The position numbers and the translations under genes were made by a program. This document shows, piece after piece, positions 36,116 to 45,250 of a DNA stretch of 64,000 nt. Source of the stretch: Sphingomonadales bacterium (GTDB taxonomy: Bacteria > Pseudomonadota > Alphaproteobacteria > Sphingomonadales > Sphingomonadaceae); contig JAIXYT010000049.1 in NCBI GenBank assembly GCA_027490095.1, positions 78,675-142,674 on the forward strand, read 5' to 3'. The notes beneath the pieces are model-generated. The model was given only the letters and a program-made list of their open reading frames with translations, was not told where the DNA came from and did not search any database. Position 1 is the first letter of the stretch. Each line of letters opens with the position of its first letter.

Positions 36116-37234
36116 TCAGCCCGCCCCGCAGCTTCTCCGCACCACCAGCCGCGTCGGCAGCATCGCGCCGGGCGCCGGCAGCCCCTCCAGCTGCGCGCGC
36201 ACCGAATCCACCAGCATCTGCCCGGCCAGCTGCGTGTCCTGCACCACCGTCGTCAGCGGCGGGCGCGTACTGGCCGCCGCCGGAATGTCATCGAACCCGG
36301 TCACCGCAATGTCCTCGGGCACCTTCAGGTCGCGGTCGGCCAGCGCCCGCATCGCCCCGATGGCGATCAGGTCGGATGCCGCGACGATCGCATCGAACCC
36401 GGCTCCGCCCTCGATCAACGCGTGGGTCGCGTTCGCACCCGCCTCCTCGGTGGTGATCGCATCGGCCTGCAGCGGCGGCGGAAGCCCGGCCGCCGCCAGC
36501 GCGTCCGCCACGCCGTGAAAGCGCGCCTCGAACTCGGGATAGTTGCTTGCCGCATGGCCCAGGAAGGCGATCCGCCGCCGCCCCAGCCCGATCAGATGCT
36601 CGGCCGCGATGCGCCCCCCGGCCCGGTTGTCCGACCCGATGGTCGTCCCGAAATCGACCGGCCTCGCGCTCACCAGCCCGGCTGCCGCCTCCACCGATCC
36701 CCAGCGCGCAAAGCGCGTGCCCTGCGCTGCCAGCTGCACCACCTTCTCGCGGTACAGTTCCCAGTCGCCATAGCCCAGCAGGATGATCCCGTCGGCCTTG
36801 TGGCTGTCCTCATAATCCTTGTGCCAGTCGTCCGACAGCTGCTGGAAGCTCACCAGCAGGTCATAGCCGGCCCGCTTCGCCGCCCGGGTGATCGATCCCA
36901 GCATGGCCACGAAAAACGGGTTGATCAGGCTCTCGTCGGCCGTCGGGTCCTCGAAGAACAGCAGGGCGATCGTGTCCGACCGCCGCTTGCGCAAGCTCGA
37001 GGCTGCCTTGTCCACCTTGTAGTTCAGCTGCCGGGCGATCGCCTCGATCCTGAGCCGCGTCGCCTCCGAAACCATCGGAGAGCCCGAAAGCGCCCGGCTC
37101 ACGGTCGGCTGCGACACACCTGCCAGATGCGCGATGTCGAAAGAGGTCGGCGCACGATCCGCCCGGGACTGAGGGACTTCGCCCTCGATCCTGTCACCAC
37201 GCCCCAATCCGCTCCCAACCGGCTGTGTCTTCAT
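36116..37234 (-). CDS. malI: LacI-family regulator, MalI-like
   Basis: The 372-residue regulator has an N-terminal helix-turn-helix (SFDIAHLAGVSQPTVSRALS) and hinge helix (NYKVDKAASSL). It then has a periplasmic-binding-protein-like sensor domain ending with GFDDIPAAASTRPPLTTV. It precedes malY on the same strand and diverges from the TBDR, with a palindromic site between. By family and position it probably represses the glucan genes until maltose or a derivative binds. The ATG at 37234 has GGGAGG 10 bases upstream; a GTG 6 bases earlier is an alternative. Confidence 0.88.
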   Translation of the reverse strand: MKTQPVGSGLGRGDRIEGEVPQSRADRAPTSFDIAHLAGVSQPTVSRALSGSPMVSEATRLRIEAIARQLNYKVDKAASSLRKRRSDTIALLFFEDPTADESLINPFFVAMLGSITRAAKRAGYDLLVSFQQLSDDWHKDYEDSHKADGIILLGYGDWELYREKVVQLAAQGTRFARWGSVEAAAGLVSARPVDFGTTIGSDNRAGGRIAAEHLIGLGRRRIAFLGHAASNYPEFEARFHGVADALAAAGLPPPLQADAITTEEAGANATHALIEGGAGFDAIVAASDLIAIGAMRALADRDLKVPEDIAVTGFDDIPAAASTRPPLTTVVQDTQLAGQMLVDSVRAQLEGLPAPGAMLPTRLVVRRSCGAG

Positions 37235-37259
37235 GGACACGGCGCCTCCCGATGCATTT

Positions 37260-37275
37260 GCGCATACGTATGTGC
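37260..37275. promoter_or_regulatory. LacI-type operator in the malI-malA divergent region
   Basis: GCGCATACGTATGTGC is a 16-bp dyad with one mismatch and the central CpG typical of LacI/GalR-family operators. It lies 26 bases upstream of the lacI-type gene and 127 upstream of the TBDR gene, so it can serve both directions. Confidence 0.65.
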
Positions 37276-37401
37276 TCTTCTTGAACCGAAATGCGTCGCA
37301 GCGGAAGATGCTTCACACATCAGCAATAAATAAGTGCGGATGGGGCGCACCCGATTTCGGGACTTTGCCGTACCCTTCCGTCAGGGACTGGGGAGTATCA
37401 C

Positions 37402-40209
37402 ATGCACGCGACGTCCGCTGGCCGTTCGGCCACCGCATCCGGCCATCTGCTGCTGAAGGCGTCCGCAAGTGCGCTCGCGCTCTTCGTCGCGCAATCGGCC
37501 TTCGCCCAGGAGGCCCCCGCCGCAGCGGTTGCCGACGAGGACATCGTCGTCACAGGCTTCCGCGCCAGCCTTGCAAACGCGATCGCGTCCAAGAAGAACT
37601 CCGACCTCATCGTCGAAAGCATCTCGGCGGTCGATATCGGCAAGCTCCCCGACACCTCGATCGCGGAATCGCTGTCGCGCCTGCCGGGTCTCGCCACCCA
37701 GCGCGAAGGCGGCCGCGCCCAGAACCTCTCGATCCGCGGTCTCGCGCCCGACTTCTCGACCACGCTTCTGAACGGTCGCGAACAGGTGACGACCGGCGAC
37801 AACCGCGGCGTCGACTACGACCAGTTCCCGGCCGAAATGATCGGCCAGGTGAACGTCTACAAGACGCCGTCGGCCGCCCTCATCGGTGCGGGCCTCTCGG
37901 GCACCGTCGACATGCGCACCGTGAAGCCGCTGGCCCACGGCAAGCAGACCATCGCGCTCAATGCGCGGGCCGACTATATCGATGCGCCCAAGCTCAACCC
38001 CGATGCCGGCAACTGGGGCTACCGCTTCTCAGGCACCTACATCGACCAGTTCGCCGACGACACCATCGGCATCTCGGTCTCGGCGAGCGTGCTCAAGCAG
38101 GAAATCCCGATCGAGCGCTTCGAAGCCTGGGGCTACCCCGGTTCCGGCCCGAACGGCGCCCCGCCGTTTGTCATCGGCGGCTCCAAGCCCTACGCCTCCT
38201 CCGGCACACTCGAGCGCAAGTCCGTGAACGGCACCCTCGAATGGGCGCCGAGCGAGAATTTCTCGACCTCGGTCGACCTCTTCTACTCGCGCTTCGAGGA
38301 CCACAAGATCCGCCGCGGCGTCGAGCTTCCGCTCTTCTGGTCAGGCGCGACCCTCCAGCCGAACCCGACCGTCGAGGACGGCTTCGTCACGTCGGGCGCG
38401 TTCGGCAATCGCACCGAGAACGGTGTCCAGGTCCCCAATACAGGCGTGAAGGGCGTCGTCCGCAACGACATCGTCAACCGCGACGCCGACCTGTTCGCGG
38501 CCGGCTGGAACATCCAGGCCGGCAACGACGTGCTGCGCGCCACCATCGACATCAGCTACTCGATGGTCGACCGCACCGACCTCGATATCGAAACCTATTC
38601 CGGCACCGGCCGCGGCTACATCGGCAATGGCGTTTCGCGTGGCGCAACGGATACCATCGGGTTCGAAATGGGCGGCCGTGGCGCCTTCTTCAGCCCCGGC
38701 CTCAACTATGCCGACCCCAACCTCATCCGCCTCACCAGCCCGCAGGGCTGGGGTGACAACATCATCCCCGGCGGCCAGGACGGTTACTACAACGAGCGGG
38801 CCATCAAGGACGAGCTGCTCGCGCTCCGCTTCGGCGCCGAGCGCGATCTCGGCGGCATGTTCCGCTCGCTCGAGGTCGGCTTCAACTATACCGGCCGCGT
38901 GAAGACCCTGCGCCCGAACGAATTCTTCCTGGCCCTTCGCGGGAACACCGACGGCACCACCTCCGTGCCGATCCCGGCAGAGTTCCTCTATGATCGCGGC
39001 GCCAATCTCGGGTTCCTGGGCCTCGGCGAAACCATCGCCTATGATGTCGAAGGCCTGCTCGACAGCGGCATCTACAACCGCGTCCGCAACCCCAACGCCG
39101 ACGTCACCACCAAGGGCTGGCGCGTCCGCGAGGATGTGCTGACCGGCTACCTCCAGCTCAACATCGACACCCAGCTCGGCACCAACCGCCTCACCGGCAA
39201 CGTCGGTGTCCAGCTGGTCAACACCGACCAGACGTCGAACGGCATCGCCTCATCCGGCACCGGTACCGGCGTCTTGAACACGCCGATCACCGACGGCGCC
39301 AGCTACCTCTATGCGCTGCCGACCCTGAACCTGGTGGTGCGCGGCGAAAATGACTTCGTGGCCCGCCTCGGCCTCGGCCGCCAGCTGGCCCGCGCCAAGA
39401 TGAACGACATGCGCGCCAGCATCAATTACAACTACAATGCGTCGAACGCCGGCTGCACTGACGTCAACCTCGGCTGCTCGCCCTGGAGCGGCGACGGCGG
39501 CAACCCGCGTCTGCGGCCCTGGATCGCCGACGGCGTCGACATCAGCCTCGAAAAATACTTCGGTGCAGAGGCTTACGTCTCGGTCGCCGGCTACTACAAG
39601 AACCTGAAGAGCTACATCTACGAACAGCAGGTGCTTCAGGACTTCACCGGCTTCCCGACAGGCAACACTGTCGAACCCGTGATCCGGGAAGGCTTCGTCC
39701 GGATCTGGGACAACGGCGAGGGCGGCAAGCTCTACGGCTTCGAACTCGCCGGCGCCCTGCCGTTCAGCGTCTTCACCCCGGCGCTCGAAGGTTTCGGCCT
39801 CCAGGGCAGCTACAGCTTCACCGAAAGCGAGATCGAGCCCAACCCGAACGACCCGACCGAACCGCTGCCGGGCCTGTCGCGCCACGTCTGGAACGCGACC
39901 GCCTATTTCGAACGCTCCGGCTTCCAGGTCCGCGGCTCGGTGCGCCACCGCTCCAGCTTCCTTGCAGACCGGCGCGGCTTCGGCGGCGGCCTCGAGCGGC
40001 GCTTCGCCAACGGCGAAACCATCGTCGACGCCCAGATCGGCTACGAGTTCCAGCCGGGCTCGGCACTTGAAGGCGTGACCCTGCTTGCCCAGGCCTACAA
40101 CCTCACCAACGAGCCGTTCAGCACCTACTTCATCCCCGACAACCGGCAGGTGCGGGACAGCGAGAGCTATGGACGGCGGTTCCTGTTCGGTGTGAACTAC
40201 CGCTTCTAG
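37402..40209 (+). CDS. malA: TonB-dependent receptor, probable maltodextrin transporter
   Basis: The 935-residue outer-membrane receptor has a signal peptide cleaved after QSAFA (residue 35) and a TonB box-like DIVVTGF at 47-53. The plug domain includes AVDIGKLPDTSIAESLSRLP and NLSIRGLAPDFSTTLLNGRE, followed by a 22-strand barrel ending in the terminal aromatic YRF. The sequence type and context equal those of Caulobacter MalA, which takes up maltose and maltodextrins. The gene leads a string of same-strand genes (halogenase-like, GH13, GH13, GH97). The C-terminal Phe is needed for BAM recognition. Confidence 0.93.
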   Translation: MHATSAGRSATASGHLLLKASASALALFVAQSAFAQEAPAAAVADEDIVVTGFRASLANAIASKKNSDLIVESISAVDIGKLPDTSIAESLSRLPGLATQREGGRAQNLSIRGLAPDFSTTLLNGREQVTTGDNRGVDYDQFPAEMIGQVNVYKTPSAALIGAGLSGTVDMRTVKPLAHGKQTIALNARADYIDAPKLNPDAGNWGYRFSGTYIDQFADDTIGISVSASVLKQEIPIERFEAWGYPGSGPNGAPPFVIGGSKPYASSGTLERKSVNGTLEWAPSENFSTSVDLFYSRFEDHKIRRGVELPLFWSGATLQPNPTVEDGFVTSGAFGNRTENGVQVPNTGVKGVVRNDIVNRDADLFAAGWNIQAGNDVLRATIDISYSMVDRTDLDIETYSGTGRGYIGNGVSRGATDTIGFEMGGRGAFFSPGLNYADPNLIRLTSPQGWGDNIIPGGQDGYYNERAIKDELLALRFGAERDLGGMFRSLEVGFNYTGRVKTLRPNEFFLALRGNTDGTTSVPIPAEFLYDRGANLGFLGLGETIAYDVEGLLDSGIYNRVRNPNADVTTKGWRVREDVLTGYLQLNIDTQLGTNRLTGNVGVQLVNTDQTSNGIASSGTGTGVLNTPITDGASYLYALPTLNLVVRGENDFVARLGLGRQLARAKMNDMRASINYNYNASNAGCTDVNLGCSPWSGDGGNPRLRPWIADGVDISLEKYFGAEAYVSVAGYYKNLKSYIYEQQVLQDFTGFPTGNTVEPVIREGFVRIWDNGEGGKLYGFELAGALPFSVFTPALEGFGLQGSYSFTESEIEPNPNDPTEPLPGLSRHVWNATAYFERSGFQVRGSVRHRSSFLADRRGFGGGLERRFANGETIVDAQIGYEFQPGSALEGVTLLAQAYNLTNEPFSTYFIPDNRQVRDSESYGRRFLFGVNYRF

Positions 40210-40216
40210 GCAAGGC

Positions 40217-40242
40217 TGGCGGCCGGGGAACACCGGCCGCCA
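40217..40242 (+). other. Intercistronic hairpin after the TBDR gene
   Basis: TGGCGGCCGG and CCGGCCGCCA form a perfect 10-bp GC stem with a GGAACA loop, 7 bases after the TBDR stop and 2 bases before the AGGAGG of the next gene. With no T-run it is not a classic terminator. It could protect the TBDR message from 3' decay or lower readthrough. Confidence 0.65.
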
Positions 40243-40257
40243 ACAGGAGGCAAGCGC

Positions 40258-41802
40258 ATGACCCCCTCGCGTGACGAGCAGCAAGCCCGCCCGCGCCGGA
40301 TCGTCATCGTGGGCGGCGGCACGGCCGGATGGATGGCTGCCGCCGCCTTCGCGCGCTTCCTCGAAACCGGCTGGTCGATCACCCTCGTCGAATCCGACGC
40401 CATCGGCACCGTCGGCGTCGGCGAGGCGACCATCCCGCAGATCCGCCTCTTCAACGGCGCGCTCGGCCTCGACGAGAACGAGTTCCTCCGCGAAACGCAA
40501 GGGTCCATCAAGCTCGGCATCCAGTTCGTCGACTGGTGGAAACAGGGCCACAGCTACATCCACGGCTTCGGCGCCGTCGGCCGCGATCTCGGCCTCGTCC
40601 AGTTCCACCACTATTGGCGCCGCGCACAATCGCTGGGCCTGGCGCAAGATCTCGGCGCCTACTGCCCCAATGTCGTCGCAGCGCTCGCCAACCGCTTCGA
40701 GCGCGACTCCGGCCCCGCCAGCGTCACCCGCCAGCCCATCCCTTACGCCTTCCACTTCGACGCCGGCCTCTACGCCGCCTACCTCCGCCGCAAGGCCGAA
40801 GCGAAGGGTGTCGTCCGCCACGAGGGCCGCATCACCCGCACCGAACTCGCCGACACCGGCGACATCGCAGCCGTCCACCTCGAAGGCGACCGCCGGATCG
40901 AAGGCGACCTCTTCCTCGATTGCTCGGGCTTCCGCGGCCTCCTCATCGGCGAGGCGCTGGGCGTCGGCTACACCGACTGGACAAACTGGCTCCCGGCAGA
41001 CCGCGCGCTCGCCGTCCCCTGCGAACGCACCGAACCCATCACCCCCTACACCCGCTCCACCGCGCGCACCGCCGGCTGGCAATGGCGCATCCCGCTCCAG
41101 CACCGCACCGGCAACGGCCTCGTCTATTCCTCCGCCCACCTCTCCGACGACGAAGCCGCCTTCCAGCTCCTCACCCACCTCGACGGCCAGGCGCTGGCCG
41201 AACCGCGCCCGCTCAAGTTCACCACCGGCCGCCGCGACGCCTTCTGGCACCGCAACTGCGTGGCGCTGGGCCTCGCCAGCGGCTTCCTCGAACCGCTCGA
41301 ATCCACCAGCATCCACATGGTGCAGTCCGCGATCGAGCGCATCCTCGCCTTCCTGCCCGCAGCCCAGCCCGACCCCCGCGCCATCGCCGAATACAACCGC
41401 CAGACGGTGTTCGAGATGGAGCGCATCCGCGACTTCATCATCCTCCACTACAAGGCAACGGAACGCACCGACTCCGAATTCTGGCGCCACTGCGCCGCCA
41501 TGCCCATCCCCGACAGCCTCCAGACGCGCATCGATCTCTTCCGCGAAGCCGGCCGCATCTTCCGCGACGGCAACGAGCTCTTCGCCGAAGTCGGCTGGGT
41601 ACAGGTGCTGCTGGGGCAGGGCGTCATCCCCCAGGGCTGGCACCCGCTCGCCGAACTCCTCAGCGCGTCCGAGCTCGCCGAATTCCTTGCGCTTCAGGCC
41701 CGCATCTGCCGCGAACGCGCCCAGCGCATGCTGCCGCACGACCGCTTCCTCGCCCAGAATTGCGCAGCCCCCTTCACCGAGTTCAAGGAGATGCGCGCAT
41801 GA
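40258..41802 (+). CDS. Flavin-dependent tryptophan-halogenase family protein, second copy
   Basis: The 514-residue flavoprotein is homologous to the one at 32537. The FAD loop is IVIVGGGTAGWMAAAAFARF, followed by VGVGEATIPQIRLF. The family signature GWQWRIP is present, the active-site Lys is Lys85 (GSIKLGIQF), and the Glu is Glu348 (LEPLESTSI), so the active site appears complete. Such genes typically sit next to TonB-dependent receptors in Caulobacter, Brevundimonas and sphingomonads; one relative, BrvH, brominates indole in vitro. Why a glucan locus carries it is unknown. AGGAGG gives a clear start. Its stop overlaps the next start by ATGA. Confidence 0.9.
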   Translation: MTPSRDEQQARPRRIVIVGGGTAGWMAAAAFARFLETGWSITLVESDAIGTVGVGEATIPQIRLFNGALGLDENEFLRETQGSIKLGIQFVDWWKQGHSYIHGFGAVGRDLGLVQFHHYWRRAQSLGLAQDLGAYCPNVVAALANRFERDSGPASVTRQPIPYAFHFDAGLYAAYLRRKAEAKGVVRHEGRITRTELADTGDIAAVHLEGDRRIEGDLFLDCSGFRGLLIGEALGVGYTDWTNWLPADRALAVPCERTEPITPYTRSTARTAGWQWRIPLQHRTGNGLVYSSAHLSDDEAAFQLLTHLDGQALAEPRPLKFTTGRRDAFWHRNCVALGLASGFLEPLESTSIHMVQSAIERILAFLPAAQPDPRAIAEYNRQTVFEMERIRDFIILHYKATERTDSEFWRHCAAMPIPDSLQTRIDLFREAGRIFRDGNELFAEVGWVQVLLGQGVIPQGWHPLAELLSASELAEFLALQARICRERAQRMLPHDRFLAQNCAAPFTEFKEMRA

Positions 41803-43643
41803 AGCGCAAGACGCTCGCGATCCTCCTATCCGCAGCCGCACTCTCCGCCGCGCCCACCGCCGCGCAGGATCCCGCGTCCGCCGTCCGCGCCCGCCTGCCG
41901 CAGGACGAGATCATCTATTTCGTCCTCCCCGACCGCTTCGAGAACGGCGACCCCAGGAACGACCGCGGCGGCCTGAAGGGCGACCGCTTGCAGCACGGCT
42001 TCGATCCCACCCACAAGGGCTTCTACCAGGGCGGCGATCTCAAGGGCCTCACCGCCCGCCTCGATTACGTCCAGGGCCTCGGTGCCACCGCAATCTGGCT
42101 CGGCCCGATCTTCAAGAACAACCCCGTCCAGGGCGCGCCCGGCCAGGAATCCGCGGGCTACCACGGTTACTGGATCACCGATTTCACCACCGTCGATCCG
42201 CATTTCGGAACCGAGGCCGACCTGAAGGCCCTCGTCGCCGCGGCCCACGCCCGCGGCATGAAGGTCTATCTCGACATCGTCACCAACCACACCGCCGACA
42301 TCATCCGCTACGCCGAATGCCCCGACAGCGCCTGCGCCTTCCGCCCCCGCCAGGATTATCCCTGGAGCCGCAGGGGCGGCCCCGGGGGCGAACCGATCAA
42401 CCCGGGCTTCGCCGGCGACGGCCCGGCCGAGCAGACGGCCGAGAACTTCGCCCGCCTGAAGGATCCCCGCTGGGCCTACACCCCCTTCGTGCCGAAGGGC
42501 CTCGAAAAGGCGAAGAAGCCCGAGTGGCTGAATGATCCGCTCCTCTACAGCAACCGCGGCAACAGCAACTGGAAGGGCGAAAGCATCGTCTGGGGCGATT
42601 TCGTCGGCCTCGACGATCTCAACACCGCCAACCCCCGAGTCCGCGACGGCATGATCGAGATCTACAAGAGCTGGATCGACCGGTTCGGCATCGACGGCTT
42701 CCGCATCGACACCGCCAAGCATGTGAACCCGGAGTTCTGGCAGGGTTTCGTCCCCGCCATGCTCGCCCATGCGAAGGCAAGGGGCATCCCCAACTTCCAC
42801 ATCTTCGGCGAGGTCTTCCAGGACACGGCCGACCCGGGCTTCCTCGCCCGCTTCACCCATGTCGACAGCTACCCCGCGGTCATCGATTTCGCGGTCAAGA
42901 TCGGCATCGGCGACCTCGTGGCCCGCAACCGCCCGCCGTCCGAACTCGAATCCATCTTCTTCAAGGACCCGGTCTACGCCGGCGGCGCCGGGCCAGCCCT
43001 CACGCTGCCCACCTTCGTCTCCAACCATGATCAGGGCCGCCTCTCGCACGATGTCGTGAAGGCGAACCCCACCGCGAGCCCCGAAGAGCTGCTCGCCCGC
43101 ATGAAGCTCGGCCATTCCATGCTCCTCCTGCTTCGTGGCGTGCCCACCCTCTACTCCGGCGACGAACAGGGCTTCGTCAGCGACGGCAACGACCAGGACG
43201 CCCGCGAGACCCTCTTCCCCTCGAAGGTGCCGAGCTACCTCGACAACCGCCTCATCGGCACCAGCCGCACCCATGCCGAGGCGCAGTTCGACCCCGGCCA
43301 TCCGCTCTATGCCCATGTCGCGAAGCTCAGCCGGGTCCGCCTGTCGGATCCGGCGCTCACCCGCGGCCTCCAGCGTGTGCTGATCGCCGACACCGAAGGC
43401 CCCGGCCTGTTCGCGGTTGCCCGGCGCTTGGCCGAAGGCAATCGCGCCCCCTTCCTCGACACCGTCATCGTCTTCAACACGTCGGCCAAACCGCTGAAGG
43501 CCAATGTGCCGATCGATCCGCGCATCGACGTCACGAAGTCGCTCTACGGAACATGCCCCATGCCCGCCGCCCCCGGCACGCTCGCCGTCGAGATCGAACC
43601 CTTCGGAACGCTGGTCTGCGCCGGCGCGGTGGCCGTCCAATGA
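41799..43643 (+). CDS. Exported GH13 alpha-amylase family enzyme
   Basis: The 614-residue protein has a signal peptide (KTLAILLSAAALSAAPTAAQ) and a GH13 TIM barrel. The catalytic residues are in place: nucleophile Asp304 in GFRIDTAKHV, acid/base Glu338 in FGEVFQ, and Asp411 in SNHDQGR. It would act in the periplasm on maltodextrins arriving through the TBDR, as a cyclomaltodextrinase- or amylase-like enzyme; the exact specificity cannot be read. The ATG overlaps the stop of the halogenase-like gene. Its own stop overlaps the start of the following alpha-glucosidase, so translation is coupled throughout. Confidence 0.93.
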   Translation: MKRKTLAILLSAAALSAAPTAAQDPASAVRARLPQDEIIYFVLPDRFENGDPRNDRGGLKGDRLQHGFDPTHKGFYQGGDLKGLTARLDYVQGLGATAIWLGPIFKNNPVQGAPGQESAGYHGYWITDFTTVDPHFGTEADLKALVAAAHARGMKVYLDIVTNHTADIIRYAECPDSACAFRPRQDYPWSRRGGPGGEPINPGFAGDGPAEQTAENFARLKDPRWAYTPFVPKGLEKAKKPEWLNDPLLYSNRGNSNWKGESIVWGDFVGLDDLNTANPRVRDGMIEIYKSWIDRFGIDGFRIDTAKHVNPEFWQGFVPAMLAHAKARGIPNFHIFGEVFQDTADPGFLARFTHVDSYPAVIDFAVKIGIGDLVARNRPPSELESIFFKDPVYAGGAGPALTLPTFVSNHDQGRLSHDVVKANPTASPEELLARMKLGHSMLLLLRGVPTLYSGDEQGFVSDGNDQDARETLFPSKVPSYLDNRLIGTSRTHAEAQFDPGHPLYAHVAKLSRVRLSDPALTRGLQRVLIADTEGPGLFAVARRLAEGNRAPFLDTVIVFNTSAKPLKANVPIDPRIDVTKSLYGTCPMPAAPGTLAVEIEPFGTLVCAGAVAVQ

Positions 43644-45247
43644 GCAGCGTGATGGAGCGGGACACGCAGGCGCAAACCACGCCGGCCCCCTGGTGGAAGG
43701 GCGCGGTGATCTACCAGATCTACCCGCGCAGCTTCCAGGATTCGAACGCCGACGGCATCGGCGACCTCGCCGGCATCACGCAGCGCCTGCCGCATGTCGC
43801 AAGCCTCGGCGTGGACGCGATCTGGCTCTCGCCTTTCTTCACATCTCCCATGAAAGACTTCGGCTATGACATTGCAGACTATTGCAATGTCGATCCGACA
43901 TTCGGCACATTGGCTGATTTCGACGCGCTGATCGAACGTGCCCATGCCCTCGGGCTCAAGGTCATCATCGATCAGGTCTACGCCCACACCTCCGACGCGC
44001 ACGCCTGGTTCCGCGAAAGCCGCCAGTCCCGCCACAACGCCCACGCCGACTGGTATGTCTGGGCCGACCCCAGGCCCGACGGGTCGCCACCCTCCAACTG
44101 GCAATCGGTCTTCGGCGGCCCCGCCTGGACCTGGGATGCGCGGCGCCGCCAGTACTACATGCACAATTTCCTGAGCAGCCAGCCGCAGCTCAATGTGCAC
44201 AACCCAGCCGTTCAGGATGCGCTGCTGGCGTCTGCGAAATTCTGGCTCGACCGCGGGGTCGATGGCTTCCGCGTCGATGCGATCAATTTCGCGATGCACG
44301 ATCCCGCGCTCACCGACAATCCGCCGGCCCCCCCGGGCCTGCGCACCCGGCCCTTCGATTACCAGCTGAAGGTGCACAACCAGTCCCACCCGGACATTCC
44401 GGGCTTCCTTCGCCGGCTTCGCGCGCTCCTCGACACCTATGGCGCCACCTTCACCGTGGCCGAAGTCGGCGGTCCCGACCCGATCCCCGAAATGCGCGCT
44501 TTCACCGCCGACGACCGGCACCTCAACTCCGCCTACAGCTTCGCCTTCCTCTACGCGGAAAGGCTGACCCCCCAGGTGGTCGCCTCGGCACTCGCCGACT
44601 GGCCCGACCAGCCCGGCCTCGGTTGGCCCAGCTGGGCGCTCACCAACCATGATTCCCCGCGCGGCCTTTCCCGCTGGGCCGCCCCCGAACATCGCCCCGC
44701 CTTCGCCCGCATGACCATGCTCATGCTCATGGGCCTCAGGGGCAACCCCTTCCTCTACTATGGCGAGGAGCTCGGCCTCACCCAGGTCGACATCCCGTTC
44801 GAGGAGCTGCAGGACCCGGAGGCGATCGCCAACTGGCCGCTCACCCTCTCGCGCGACGGCGCGCGCACGCCGATGGCCTGGGAAGCCCAGGCCCCCAACC
44901 TCGGCTTCTCGACCGCGAAACCCTGGCTGCGCACCGGCGCCGACCACTCGGCGCTCGCCGTCGACCGGCAGGAGGCCGATCCGGACTCGCTTCTCAACCT
45001 CACCCGCCGCCTCGTCGCCTGGCGGAAGGCCGATCCGGCGCTGCGCCTCGGCCGGCTCGAGCGCATCGAGGCCGACGGCGACCTGCTCAGCTTCGAGCGC
45101 TGGCACGACAACCGCCGCATCCGTCTCGCCTTCAACTTCGGAACAACCCCACGCGCCCTCGGTCTCGAAGGCACCCCGCTCGTCGCCGTCAACGGCGCTT
45201 GCGCCGAAACCCTTCCGCCATTCGGCGGCATCGCCATCGAAGGCTGA
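43640..45247 (+). CDS. GH13 alpha-glucosidase
   Basis: The 535-residue enzyme has no signal peptide, so it is cytoplasmic. It has the oligo-1,6/alpha-glucosidase pattern: WWKGAVIYQIYPRSFQDSNA, DGIGDLAGITQRLPHVASLG, and the GH13 active site Asp213 (GFRVDAINF), Glu275 (TVAEVGG) and Asp338 (LTNHDSPR). The predicted role is hydrolysis of maltose and short maltodextrins to glucose after MalY import. The start is the ATG overlapping the upstream stop (ATGA). A second in-frame ATG lies four codons on. A 3-base gap separates it from the GH97 gene. Confidence 0.94.
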   Translation: MSSVMERDTQAQTTPAPWWKGAVIYQIYPRSFQDSNADGIGDLAGITQRLPHVASLGVDAIWLSPFFTSPMKDFGYDIADYCNVDPTFGTLADFDALIERAHALGLKVIIDQVYAHTSDAHAWFRESRQSRHNAHADWYVWADPRPDGSPPSNWQSVFGGPAWTWDARRRQYYMHNFLSSQPQLNVHNPAVQDALLASAKFWLDRGVDGFRVDAINFAMHDPALTDNPPAPPGLRTRPFDYQLKVHNQSHPDIPGFLRRLRALLDTYGATFTVAEVGGPDPIPEMRAFTADDRHLNSAYSFAFLYAERLTPQVVASALADWPDQPGLGWPSWALTNHDSPRGLSRWAAPEHRPAFARMTMLMLMGLRGNPFLYYGEELGLTQVDIPFEELQDPEAIANWPLTLSRDGARTPMAWEAQAPNLGFSTAKPWLRTGADHSALAVDRQEADPDSLLNLTRRLVAWRKADPALRLGRLERIEADGDLLSFERWHDNRRIRLAFNFGTTPRALGLEGTPLVAVNGACAETLPPFGGIAIEG

Positions 45248-45250
45248 CCC

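Noticed and set aside
39250..41841. 863-codon open frame on the minus strand
   Set aside because: It is antisense to the TBDR and halogenase genes, whose protein motifs are unambiguous. High GC in third positions creates such frames.
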